From the NCBI RefSeq assembly GCF_014863545.1, contig NZ_CP062260.1:6039501-6103500 (forward strand): 64,000 bases of DNA. Direction: 5' to 3'. Below the pieces are notes generated by a model. That model worked only from the letters and a program-made list of their open reading frames with translations, did not search any database and was not told the DNA's origin. A program made the translations under genes and the position numbers. The stretch comes from Paenibacillus sp. JNUCC32 (GTDB lineage: Bacteria > Bacillota > Bacilli > Paenibacillales > Paenibacillaceae). Positions 43,020-51,230 of the stretch are shown piece after piece; position 1 is the stretch's first letter, and the number at the start of each line of letters is the position of its first letter.

Positions 43020-43835
43020 ATGGCACAGCATATGAAAGATCGGGTTGTAGCCTTGGCAGGCCCGCGCAAAGCGGCGGACATGGCCAAGCTGGTGGAGAAG
43101 ATGGGAGGCACGGCGGTGCTTCGCCCGGCGCAGGGGACGGTATTTTTGGATGATGAAGTGCTCCGGCGTTCCATCGAAGCTTGGCTCGAGGCGCCTGCGC
43201 CGTGGGCGATCTTTACGACGGGAATCGGCCTGGAGGCCATTTACGATACGGCCGAGCAGATGGGCCTGTTGGATACATTGAATGAAACGCTTCAAGACAC
43301 CTCGATTGCGGCAAGAGGGTACAAGACCGCGAATGCTCTGAAAAAACGCGGTTTGGCACCGGTCGTCAGAGACGATGACGGCAGCACGTCCGGACTGATC
43401 CGGTCGCTTGCGCCGCATGACTTGTCGGGTCAACGCGTCATTCTGCAGCTGCATGGCGAGTCTGCGCCTAAGCTGGTCAATTGGCTTCAGCAACGGGGAG
43501 CGGAGGTGCAGCAGATTCTGCCTTATAAGCACATTCCGCCGCTGGAGGAGGATATTTCCCTGCTCGTTGACGAAATCGTTGGCGGCAAGGTTCATGCGGT
43601 TGCTTTTACAAGTGCGCCACAGTTTCGTTTTCTTGCGGATTATGCTCGTGCCCATGGCAAGCTGGAAGCCGTGCTGGAGGCGTTCCGCGGACCGGTCGTG
43701 GCGGCGGCTGTCGGCAAGGTGACGGCTCAGGGACTCCGCGAGGAAGGCATTGAACGCATGGTGGTTCCCGAGGAAGAGCGAATGGGCAGCATGATGGTGG
43801 CGCTTGGCCGTTATTTTGCTCAAAATCAAGAATAA
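43020..43835 (+). CDS. Uroporphyrinogen-III synthase family (HemD-like) protein
   Basis: 271 aa with the two-lobed HemD pattern: AGPRKAADMAKLVEKMGG at the N-terminus, IFTTGIGLEAI at the lobe-1 loop, then LHGESAPKLVNWLQQRGAEV and AVAFTSAPQFRFL, AAAVGKVTAQGLREEG in lobe 2. It would cyclise hydroxymethylbilane to uroporphyrinogen III for haem or sirohaem. It is not in a hem cluster here and may be a stand-alone paralogue, located beside the catalase gene. Ribosome-binding site GAGTGAGG. Confidence 0.85.
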   Translation: MAQHMKDRVVALAGPRKAADMAKLVEKMGGTAVLRPAQGTVFLDDEVLRRSIEAWLEAPAPWAIFTTGIGLEAIYDTAEQMGLLDTLNETLQDTSIAARGYKTANALKKRGLAPVVRDDDGSTSGLIRSLAPHDLSGQRVILQLHGESAPKLVNWLQQRGAEVQQILPYKHIPPLEEDISLLVDEIVGGKVHAVAFTSAPQFRFLADYARAHGKLEAVLEAFRGPVVAAAVGKVTAQGLREEGIERMVVPEEERMGSMMVALGRYFAQNQE

Positions 43836-43943
43836 TGTCATGATATAACGTAACGAAGCTAAGGATTTCGATCCATTCCAGCACGTCGATGCATGTTCCT
43901 CAGGTTCATGTGAAATATTGAGTAGTAAATAGGAGGATGACCG

Positions 43944-44582
43944 ATGGATAAGAGAAAAGCATTGCTGCTCGGCAGCTACACGCACCCGAAGTTTCATCCG
44001 CTGCAAGGCATAGACAAACAGATCACGCATCTGCTGAACGACATGTTCACCGTGCAGTGCACGGAAAACCATAAAATGCTTCATGAAAGCAATCTCTACC
44101 CTTACGAGCTGTGCATCGCCTATAGCGACTTGTGGGACGAGCGGGTTTCGCCACGGCAGACCGCAGGCCTGCTGTCCTACGTTAGCGGAGGCGGCGGCTT
44201 GCTCGTGATTCATAATGGCGTTACCTTGGCAAACCGTTATGAGCTGGCGCAGCTGATTGGCGCCCGTTTTGACGGGCACCCGCCGATGGAGAAGCTGTAT
44301 TTCGTTCCGGGGGAGACCGATCACGATATTACGGAGGGCGTTGAGCCGTTTGTGCTGGACGAGGAGCCTTACCGGTTCGTATTCAGTCCGTTCACGGAAA
44401 AAACCGTGCTGCTGCATTATGAGTACGAAGGCAAGCAGTGGCCTGCCGCCTGGTGCCATACGTATGGCATTGGACGCGTGGTCTTCTTGATGCCGGGCCA
44501 TCATGAGCCGTCCTTTCTCCAGCCTCAGCTGCGTTTAATGATTACGCAAGCGGCCAAGTGGGCGGCGCGCGTTCCGGGTTAA
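43944..44582 (+). CDS. ThuA-like domain protein
   Basis: 212 aa glutamine-amidotransferase-like fold of the ThuA family: an N-terminal strand (KALLLGSYTHPKFHP), LSYVSGGGGLLVIHNG in the middle (ThuA V-x-x-G-G-G-L motif) and WCHTYGIGRVVFLMPGHHEPSF at the end (in two parts). ThuA proteins are tied to trehalose or sugar utilisation, but their reaction is unclear and the usual catalytic Cys is absent. Start ATG 43944 after GGAGG. It precedes a two-component system by 34 bases and may be cotranscribed. Confidence 0.8.
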   Translation: MDKRKALLLGSYTHPKFHPLQGIDKQITHLLNDMFTVQCTENHKMLHESNLYPYELCIAYSDLWDERVSPRQTAGLLSYVSGGGGLLVIHNGVTLANRYELAQLIGARFDGHPPMEKLYFVPGETDHDITEGVEPFVLDEEPYRFVFSPFTEKTVLLHYEYEGKQWPAAWCHTYGIGRVVFLMPGHHEPSFLQPQLRLMITQAAKWAARVPG

Positions 44583-44616
44583 GGCATTTCGAAATGATCG
44601 GGCAGGAGGGACGCGC

Positions 44617-45315
44617 GTGAGCGGGAAGATACTAATTGTTGAGGATGAAGCGAAAATATCCCGTTTGCTTGAAATCGAGCTGGAGAGTGAAGGATACCAG
44701 GTCACGAAGGCGGATAACGGGCTGGATGCGCTTGAGGCATACCGCAGCCAGGAGGTGGATCTCATTCTGCTGGATGTCATGCTTCCGGGTATGAGCGGCA
44801 TTGAGCTGCTGCGGCGGATTCGTGCCCATGATTCCCATACGGCCGTGCTGCTGCTTACGGCGAAGAGCTCCGTTGAAGATAAGGTATCGGGGCTGGATCT
44901 TGGAGCCAATGATTATATTACGAAGCCGTTTCAGATCGAAGAGCTGCTGGCGCGGATTCGTGCTGCATTACGGCTTCAGGGAAAGCCTCATCCGGAAGAA
45001 GAACCGGCTGGGGAGTGGCTTACGGCCGCGGATTTGAAATTGAATGAAGGCACGCGGGAAGTGATTCGCGACGGCAGAAGGATCGATCTGACGCCGCGTG
45101 AATTTGACTTGCTCGTCTATTTGCTGAAGAACAAGCGGCAGGTGCTGAACCGCGAGCAGATTCTTGCTGCCGTGTGGGGGTACGATTATTACGGCGATAC
45201 CAACGTCGTTGATGTATACATACGTTACGTCCGCAAGAAAATCGATCATGGCGGCACGCAAGAGCTCATCCACACCGTTCGCGGCGTCGGCTACGTGCTG
45301 AAAGAAACCCTATGA
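44617..45315 (+). CDS. OmpR/PhoB family response regulator
   Basis: 232 aa. Receiver: VEDEAKISR (acidic pair), phospho-acceptor in LILLDVMLPGMSG, Lys in YITKPFQIEEL; winged helix LTPREFDLLVYLLKNKRQ and NVVDVYIRYVRKKIDH. Start GTG 44617 after AGGAGGG. Overlaps the kinase gene as ATGA. Two PepSY genes downstream share an 11-bp-phased direct repeat in their promoters, the kind of site OmpR/PhoB proteins bind, so they are the predicted targets. Confidence 0.94.
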   Translation: MSGKILIVEDEAKISRLLEIELESEGYQVTKADNGLDALEAYRSQEVDLILLDVMLPGMSGIELLRRIRAHDSHTAVLLLTAKSSVEDKVSGLDLGANDYITKPFQIEELLARIRAALRLQGKPHPEEEPAGEWLTAADLKLNEGTREVIRDGRRIDLTPREFDLLVYLLKNKRQVLNREQILAAVWGYDYYGDTNVVDVYIRYVRKKIDHGGTQELIHTVRGVGYVLKETL

Positions 45316-46664
45316 AGCTGAGCAGCAAAATCCATCTCTATTCGTCGGTGCTGATGGCCGCCATCCTGATTGTCATGAATTTATCCGTGTATTACGTGTT
45401 CAGCAAAATGACGGTGGACAGCCAGCTGGAGCAGGCGGAAGCCGAGGCGGGAAGCATCGTCAGAAGCATTGCGCATTCTGCCGCGACCATTCCCATTGAC
45501 GATCTGCTGCGAAGTTATGTCCCGGCTGACGGAAAGATTCAATTCGTCCCGGCTGACAGCAAGGCCAAGTCTCCTTACGTGACCTCCTCCGGCGAGGATA
45601 TGGATGAGCTGAAGCTGCCTTATAACGCCAATAAGCAGGTCGAGCAGATCCGATATGAAGGAATGCGTTATGTGCTGGTGTCCCTGCCTGTCATTTGGAG
45701 CGACGGGGCGGTATACAACATCCAAATTTCCCGCAGCCTTGCCGCTACGATGGAGACGCTGCAGGTGCTGCGCATTGTGCTGGTGGCCGTAACCGCGATC
45801 GCATTGGTTCCGGTCATCATTTCGACGCGGATATTGGGGCGTTTAATCGTGCAGCCGATTACGGCCTTAATCCGTACGATGCGGGAGATTCGGCAGAGCG
45901 GACGGTTCCGTCGGATCGAGCTGAAGGAAACATCCAAGGATGAGCTGGTGGAGATGGGGGCTGCCTTCAATGACATGATCACGCTGCTGGAGAGCAACCA
46001 TGCGAGGCAGGAACAATTCGTGTCCAACGCTTCCCATGAGTTAAAAACACCGCTCACCATCATCGAGAGTTACGCCAGTTTGTTGAAGCGGCGAGGCCTG
46101 GATCGGCCGGAGCTGTTCATGGAGTCCGTCGATGCGATCCATTCGGAAGCGATCCGGATGAAGGAGATGACGGAGCAGCTGCTGCTGCTTGCCCGCAACC
46201 AGGACCAATGGCAGGTCGAGATGGAGCAGGTGGATCTCGCAGCATTATCGGAGTCTTCCGCTCGCGCATTTCGCGATGCCTATAACCGCACGGTCGAGGT
46301 TGAAGCCGACGGCGAGGTTCTGGGCTGGACGGACAGCCGCAGGCTCAAGCAGCTCTTGTTCATTCTGCTGGATAATGCACGCAAATACAGTGACGAACAT
46401 ATCGTCATCCAGTTGGGCAGAAAGCCGTCGGAGGTATATATCCGGGTCATCGACCGCGGAATCGGCATTGCCAAAGAGGAGCTGGAGCACGTCTTCGACC
46501 GTTTCTACCGGGTGGACGAAGCTCGTACCCGCCGGGGCGGGGGAGCCGGCCTTGGATTGTCCTTGGCCAAGGATATCGCGGAGGCCATCTCTGCTGAGCT
46601 GGAGCTGGAAAGCCTGCCCAGCGTGGGCACAACGGCCACCATTCGGCTCCAAGAATCGAAATAA
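45312..46664 (+). CDS. Sensor histidine kinase
   Basis: 450 aa. Membrane helices at about residues 10-32 and 148-170 flank a ~115-residue extracytoplasmic sensor; HAMP follows, then H-box SNASHELKTPLTIIESYASL, N-box LLDNARKYSDE and G-boxes DRGIGI and GGGAGLGLSLAKDI. Typical class I (ArlS/CssS-like) kinase. Pairs with the overlapping response regulator. Signal unknown; downstream PepSY proteins could be envelope modulators in the same response. Confidence 0.94.
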   Translation: MKLSSKIHLYSSVLMAAILIVMNLSVYYVFSKMTVDSQLEQAEAEAGSIVRSIAHSAATIPIDDLLRSYVPADGKIQFVPADSKAKSPYVTSSGEDMDELKLPYNANKQVEQIRYEGMRYVLVSLPVIWSDGAVYNIQISRSLAATMETLQVLRIVLVAVTAIALVPVIISTRILGRLIVQPITALIRTMREIRQSGRFRRIELKETSKDELVEMGAAFNDMITLLESNHARQEQFVSNASHELKTPLTIIESYASLLKRRGLDRPELFMESVDAIHSEAIRMKEMTEQLLLLARNQDQWQVEMEQVDLAALSESSARAFRDAYNRTVEVEADGEVLGWTDSRRLKQLLFILLDNARKYSDEHIVIQLGRKPSEVYIRVIDRGIGIAKEELEHVFDRFYRVDEARTRRGGGAGLGLSLAKDIAEAISAELELESLPSVGTTATIRLQESK

Positions 46665-46683
46665 ACGTCAGCAGCCCACCGTT

Positions 46684-46728
46684 TTCTCATCGAATTCTAA
46701 CCATGCTGCGCTATACTGACGGTATAGA
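46684..46728 (+). promoter_or_regulatory. Promoter with direct repeat ahead of the first PepSY gene
   Basis: Half-sites TTCTCAT (46684-46690) and TTCTAA (46695-46700) start 11 bp apart; 22 bases after the second lies GACGG-TATAGA, whose TATAGA (46723-46728) is the likely -10. The same elements recur before the second PepSY gene. Confidence 0.55.
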
Positions 46729-46752
46729 CCGAATGGGTTGCGAGGTGATTCA

Positions 46753-47379
46753 ATGCGTAAAAAAGTGAGTGTGCTGCTGGGCGTCATTATCGTGGTGGCC
46801 TTCATGATCATCGTGAATGCGGTATGGAGTCCGTTTACCCGTTCGACGGAGGCGATGTCGCAGGAGGAAGCCGTAAGCGGAGTATTGAAACAATATCCGG
46901 ACGGTGAGATTACAAAAGCAACGCTGGATGGGGAGATGTACCGGATGGAGCTGGAGTCCAATTCCGGAAGGTATGAGATGACGGTGGATGCCCGTCAAGG
47001 CGATATCGTGTCCATCAAGCAGCTGGACAAAGCGCCAGCGAAGCCAGAGCCGGAGCCCGGCGAAACCAAGCAGCCGACCGACAATCCAAGCACGACTCCT
47101 GCGGAGCCCGCTGAGAATGGCGAGAAGGGATCAGCGGATGGTGAAAGCGGAACTGCGGAGCCGCCTGCAACGATGATCACCAAAGAGTACGCGATCAAGC
47201 TTTCTTTAGAGAAGGTACCGGGAACGGTGGAAGACGTGGAATATCGCGAGAGCAAGAGCAGCCGTTATTATCTGGTCGAGATCGAGCGGGAAGACGGGCG
47301 CGAAGCGACCATTCAGGTCCACGCGATTACCGGCAAGATCATGACCGTGACTTGGGATGACGAGGATGACGATGAATAG
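46753..47379 (+). CDS. Membrane-anchored PepSY domain protein (first)
   Basis: 208 aa from ATG 46753 (GAGGTGA upstream). One N-terminal membrane helix (residues ~4-24), a first PepSY domain (~33-95; EEAVSGVLKQYPDGEITKAT), a Pro/Glu/Thr/Ser-rich linker and a second PepSY domain (ITKEYAIKLSLEKVPGTVED onward), ending in DDEDDDE. PepSY modules often inhibit proteases or tune envelope stress. It directly follows the two-component genes but has its own promoter motif. Confidence 0.88.
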   Translation: MRKKVSVLLGVIIVVAFMIIVNAVWSPFTRSTEAMSQEEAVSGVLKQYPDGEITKATLDGEMYRMELESNSGRYEMTVDARQGDIVSIKQLDKAPAKPEPEPGETKQPTDNPSTTPAEPAENGEKGSADGESGTAEPPATMITKEYAIKLSLEKVPGTVEDVEYRESKSSRYYLVEIEREDGREATIQVHAITGKIMTVTWDDEDDDE

Positions 47380-47391
47380 ATTAGAGGCCTA

Positions 47392-47455
47392 TTCTCATTT
47401 TCTCATCGTATTCTAATGTTTCTCTCCGAAAGCTCTCATGTTGAGACGGTATATT
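47392..47455 (+). promoter_or_regulatory. Promoter with direct repeats ahead of the second PepSY gene
   Basis: TTCTCAT at 47392 and 47400, TTCTAAT at 47411, and weaker CTCTCCG (47422) and CTCTCAT (47433): four at exact 11-bp steps from 47400. A GACGG-TATATT element follows with TATATT at 47450-47455. The core TTCTCATCGTATTCTAA differs by one base from the copy before the first PepSY gene. Confidence 0.55.
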
Positions 47456-47497
47456 GGGTTTGTAGAGATCACACAGAGAGTTTCGAGGAGGCGTAAG

Positions 47498-48154
47498 ATG
47501 ATGAACAAAAGAACATGGTGGGCAGGCGCACTGTCCGTAGCGATCGCGGCAAGTGGAGTATACGGCTATAGCGCCGTGCAGGCTGCAGGGTCAGGACAGA
47601 CAACGCCGGCAGGAACCCAGGCGGCAGCCAAACAGGAGAAGCAGCTCATTGGAATGGAAAAAGCCGAACAATTGGCACTCGCGGCTGCCAGCGGTAAAGT
47701 GGAAAGCATTGACATCGACCGCAAAAAGGGCAAGCTGGTGTACGATGTTGAGATTCAGCAGAGCAACCGGGATGTCGATGTATGGATTGATGCCTACACA
47801 GGCAAATCCCTTGGCGTCATAGTAGATCGGGATGATGACGATGATGACCGTGACAGCATTCCGGGGAATCTGATCGGTGCCGGCAAGGCATCCGCGATCG
47901 CTGTCAAACACGTCAAGAGCGGGACAGCCGTAGAGGTTGATCTGGACCACGATGACGGCCGGTGGGTGTATGACGTCGAAGTGAAGACGGCCAAAGGCTC
48001 GTCCGAGGTTGAGATCAACGCGGTCAGCGGCAAAGTGATCAAGGCAGAATACGAGAAATACGACGACCATGATGATGACGACCACGATGACCAGGATGAT
48101 TGGGACCATGATGATCACGATGATCATTACGATGATGATCGGGATGACGATTAA
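47498..48154 (+). CDS. Secreted PepSY domain protein with Asp/His-rich tail (second)
   Basis: 218 aa from ATG 47498 (GAGGAGG upstream). Signal peptide (MMNKRTWWAGALSVAIAAS, cleavage near VQAAG). Two PepSY domains: about 50-110 (KAEQLALAAASGKVESIDID) and 125-190 (GKASAIAVKHVKSGTAVEVD). The two are separated by an acidic stretch (DRDDDDDDRD), and the last ~34 residues are almost only Asp and His with a few Tyr/Trp/Arg. The tail could bind divalent metal ions. A terminator closes the unit. Confidence 0.88.
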   Translation: MMNKRTWWAGALSVAIAASGVYGYSAVQAAGSGQTTPAGTQAAAKQEKQLIGMEKAEQLALAAASGKVESIDIDRKKGKLVYDVEIQQSNRDVDVWIDAYTGKSLGVIVDRDDDDDDRDSIPGNLIGAGKASAIAVKHVKSGTAVEVDLDHDDGRWVYDVEVKTAKGSSEVEINAVSGKVIKAEYEKYDDHDDDDHDDQDDWDHDDHDDHYDDDRDDD

Positions 48155-48186
48155 ACCGTTCTTCATCTGCGTAGGATAGCCGTATC

Positions 48187-48226
48187 AGCGAACAGCACGG
48201 GATATAACCCGGCTGTTCGCTTTTTT
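48187..48226 (+). terminator. Intrinsic terminator after the second PepSY gene
   Basis: CGAACAGC-CGGG / CCCG-CTGTTCG hairpin followed by six Ts. Confidence 0.9.
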
Positions 48227-48402
48227 GTCGTGGCATTAGTGCATTCCCGCCGTCGTACCCGATTGGCCCTCATATTTCATGGAAAATCAGGGGACATTGA
48301 TAAGGGAGCTTCTCGATACTTAGAAAGCAAGTCCAAGGATAGATGTTTTTGCCAGCGTTAAAGGTTATAATGGAACCAGACAACGACCGGGAGGGATATA
48401 TC

Positions 48403-48720
48403 GTGAGTGATCTTTTTAAGAAAGCCATCTCGTTAGGATTGGGCCTTACCGTGGTCAGCAAGGAAAAAGTAGAGAAAATCGTGGACGATCTGGTCAAACG
48501 CGGGGAGCTGGCTCCTGCGGAATCCAAAGCGCTGGTGAACCGCCTCGTCGAGCGCGGCGAAGAGGAGCAATCCCAGATCAAGTCATATATTTATGAGCAG
48601 GTGCAGCGCGTGTTGTCCGATCTGGATGTTCCCAAAGAGAGCGATGTCGCCAGCCTGGAACAGCGCATTGCCGCTCTGGAGAAGAAGGTTGTAGAACTGG
48701 AAGGATCGCGGCAGGAATAG
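48403..48720 (+). CDS. Phasin-like coiled-coil protein paired with AarF kinase
   Basis: 105 aa from GTG 48403, ten bases after GGGAGGG; the frame runs 20 codons further upstream but through a TATAAT-bearing promoter region (48366-48371). A short hydrophobic N-terminal helix (LFKKAISLGLGLTVVS) is followed by a charged helix and a C-terminal heptad pattern (VASLEQRIAALEKKVVELE). Similar small proteins, often named phasin or PHA-granule-associated, occur next to AarF/UbiB kinases. The next gene's ATG directly follows the stop, so they are one operon. Confidence 0.85.
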   Translation: MSDLFKKAISLGLGLTVVSKEKVEKIVDDLVKRGELAPAESKALVNRLVERGEEEQSQIKSYIYEQVQRVLSDLDVPKESDVASLEQRIAALEKKVVELEGSRQE

Positions 48721-50391
48721 ATGGCGGTCCGAATTCGACATGCCGGACGTTACCGGGAAATCGCCATGGCGCTCATGCGTCATGGCTTTGGCTATATGGT
48801 GGAGGAGATGGGACTGTTCCATGTTCTGTCGCTGCCTGTCCGCTGGAGCTCCAAGGAGCAGCCGGAGACGATTACGCTTGGGGAACGCATTCGGCGAGTG
48901 CTGGAGGATCTGGGGCCTGCCTTTGTGAAGCTGGGCCAATTGGCGAGTACCCGATCGGACCTGCTGCCAGACCACATTATCCAGGAATTGGTCAAGCTGC
49001 AGGAACGGGTGCCTCCGTTCCCTTCCGCGAGCGCACGGGAGCTGATTGAACAAGAATGGGGCATGCCGATCGACGACGTGTTGAGTGAGTTTGAGGACAA
49101 GCCGCTGGCTGCCGCCTCAATCGGCCAGGTTCACGCCGGGAGGCTGAAATCCGGAGAGCTTGTAGCGATCAAGGTGCAGCGTCCGGGCGTGGCCCGCATG
49201 ATCGGCCGCGACTTGGAAATCCTGCGGGATTTAATTTCGATTGCCGAGCGCCATTGGGAATGGGTGAAGCAGTACCGCGTGGATCGAATCGTTGACGAGT
49301 TTGCCAGAGCGATGATGGCGGAGCTGGATTACAGCCATGAAGCCCGGAATGCGGAGAAGATCGCATCCCGGATGACGGAGCAGGAATTTGTCCATATTCC
49401 GCGGATTTATTGGGATTATACGTCATCGAAGGTGTTGATGATGGAGTATGCCGAGGGTATTACCTTAAGCCGCAGGCAGGAGATTGTGGCCAAGGGGCAT
49501 GATCTCAAGGCGATCGCCGAGCATCTGACCGACGGCATGCTGCAGCAGATTTTTATTGAGGGCTTCTTTCATGCCGACCCTCATCCGGGGAACCTGCTCG
49601 TCAGGGAGGACGGCAAGCTGGTCTTTCTGGATTTCGGGCTGGTGGGTCACCTCAGCGAAGATATGAAGGATCATCTGTCAGGACTTATTATTGCATTGAT
49701 GCGGCGGAATTCGGAAGGGATGATCCGGGCGATTTCCAGAATGGGTTTGATTCCGGACGATTGCGATATGGATGCGCTGCGGTCGGATATGGACCGTCTG
49801 CGGGAAGAGTATTATGACGTGCCTTTTGCTCAAGTGCGCATCGGCAAGGCATTGACCGATCTGTTTGCCGTTGCCCAGCGGCACCGGATTATGCTGCCTC
49901 CGGATATGACGCTGCTTGGCAAATCATTGCTGACCCTGGAAGGGGTCATCGAGATGCTGGACCCGAGCCTGAGTATTATCGATATGGCGGAGCCTTTCGG
50001 AAGGAAGCTGCTGAAGAAGCGGTACAATACCCGCCGGATCAGCAGGAAGGTGCTGGATGGGGTGGCGGGGCTTGCCGAGAGTTTGCTCGATCTGCCCGGT
50101 CAAGCCCGGCAGCTGTCGGCCCTGATCAGCAAAGGAAAACTGCGGGTGGAGATCAGCGTTCCGGAACTGAAAACGCTGATGCGCAAGTTGGATCAGATCA
50201 GTAACCGGCTGTCCTTCAGCATCGTGCTTCTGGCTTTCAGCATCATCATGGTAGGGCTGATTATCGGATCGTCGCTCAGCCGGGAGCCGATGATGATATG
50301 GAGCTTCCCGGTGATTGAAGTCGGATTCATCGTAGCCCTGCTGATGGTGGCATGGCTGCTGTACGCCATATTCAAATCCGGCAGGTTCTAG
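48721..50391 (+). CDS. AarF/ABC1/UbiB family atypical kinase
   Basis: 556 aa. Family motifs: KLGQ box (FVKLGQLASTRSDLLP), Ala-rich loop (AAASIGQVHAG), ATP lysine VAIKVQRPG, HADPHPGN and DFGLVG. Two C-terminal membrane helices (about 500-520 and 530-550). UbiB homologues support isoprenoid quinone synthesis or lipid handling through an unusual ATPase activity; a Gram-positive menaquinone maker would fit. ATG 48721 abuts the upstream stop, AGGA lying five bases before. Its 3' end overlaps the convergent gene by four bases. Confidence 0.93.
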   Translation: MAVRIRHAGRYREIAMALMRHGFGYMVEEMGLFHVLSLPVRWSSKEQPETITLGERIRRVLEDLGPAFVKLGQLASTRSDLLPDHIIQELVKLQERVPPFPSASARELIEQEWGMPIDDVLSEFEDKPLAAASIGQVHAGRLKSGELVAIKVQRPGVARMIGRDLEILRDLISIAERHWEWVKQYRVDRIVDEFARAMMAELDYSHEARNAEKIASRMTEQEFVHIPRIYWDYTSSKVLMMEYAEGITLSRRQEIVAKGHDLKAIAEHLTDGMLQQIFIEGFFHADPHPGNLLVREDGKLVFLDFGLVGHLSEDMKDHLSGLIIALMRRNSEGMIRAISRMGLIPDDCDMDALRSDMDRLREEYYDVPFAQVRIGKALTDLFAVAQRHRIMLPPDMTLLGKSLLTLEGVIEMLDPSLSIIDMAEPFGRKLLKKRYNTRRISRKVLDGVAGLAESLLDLPGQARQLSALISKGKLRVEISVPELKTLMRKLDQISNRLSFSIVLLAFSIIMVGLIIGSSLSREPMMIWSFPVIEVGFIVALLMVAWLLYAIFKSGRF

Positions 50392-50957
50392 CCTGCCGAT
50401 TCGGCTCTTGTCCGTTTGCGTTGCTGCATCCAGGCCTGGACACCGATCAGGATCCACTCTATGAGATGGAAAAATACGGCGATGACCAACGATTGCAGCC
50501 AGCCCTCCACGGGAATGGCGGGCACGATCAGAGAGGCTATGTACAGCAGCAGCGTATCGGTCACGACCGTCACTGCCTGTTTCATATAGATGGAGGTATC
50601 CTTGCGAAGCAGAAGCCGCAGCAGGGCGATGACCAATGGATGTATGAGACCTTCGAAGATCAGGAACCCGACCAGGACGAAAAGCGAGAAGCCGAGCAGC
50701 ACGCCTTGGCCGTCGTATGCAAGCGTTTCGCCTGCTCTTGAAGGATCGGGCATGGGGAACCACTGGGCATACAGCATGGAAAAGAGCTCCAATGGCATAA
50801 TGATAAAGGCCGACAACAGCGGAATGAGCCACAGCTTCTTCCGGAAGGGAACGATGGGCTCCCCGTCGCGTCTTGAAATATAATTCATCATTAGATTGAT
50901 AAGGCCGAATAGGATCATCAAGATCAAGGCTGTCAGGATGAGCTGTAGGATATGCAT
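50388..50957 (-). CDS. Membrane protein of unknown function
   Basis: 189 aa, about five hydrophobic helices with a basic C-terminus (QQRKRTRAESAG). Start ATG 50957 with GAGGAGGTG eight bases upstream. No family recognised. The Arg/Lys-rich loops (SRRDGEPIVPFRKK) lie after the first helix. It converges on the AarF gene with a 4-base overlap. Confidence 0.75.
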   Translation of the reverse strand: MHILQLILTALILMILFGLINLMMNYISRRDGEPIVPFRKKLWLIPLLSAFIIMPLELFSMLYAQWFPMPDPSRAGETLAYDGQGVLLGFSLFVLVGFLIFEGLIHPLVIALLRLLLRKDTSIYMKQAVTVVTDTLLLYIASLIVPAIPVEGWLQSLVIAVFFHLIEWILIGVQAWMQQRKRTRAESAG

Positions 50958-51230
50958 ATCGGGGACACCTCCTCGCTGGTGTATACTGGATTTCTATATC
51001 ATTGACATTACCAAAGTCAGGGTCGTTTGTCAGTTTTCTGGCGAAAATAGTGAATGGATTCAAACCATATCTTCATTCACTGGACACATAAGGGAAGCGC
51101 CCTGTTCTTCTAAGAACGAATGGTATCGGCCTTTTGTTGGGATTTATGTATGAAAATATGTTGGTTTTGTTTACTGAATCGAATGGATTGAGACCATAAG
51201 ATGCTAAATAAATTAAATGAGGTGGAACGT

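Noticed and set aside
42966..44504. 512-codon minus-strand open frame across the hemD-like and ThuA-like genes
   Set aside because: It is antisense to two genes with clear family motifs and ribosome-binding sites; its translation has no domain pattern and its length reflects third-position GC.
48050..48154. GATGAT/GATGAC-rich tract that could be read as a tandem DNA repeat or CRISPR-like array
   Set aside because: No regular repeat-spacer structure; it is low-complexity coding DNA for the Asp/His tail.
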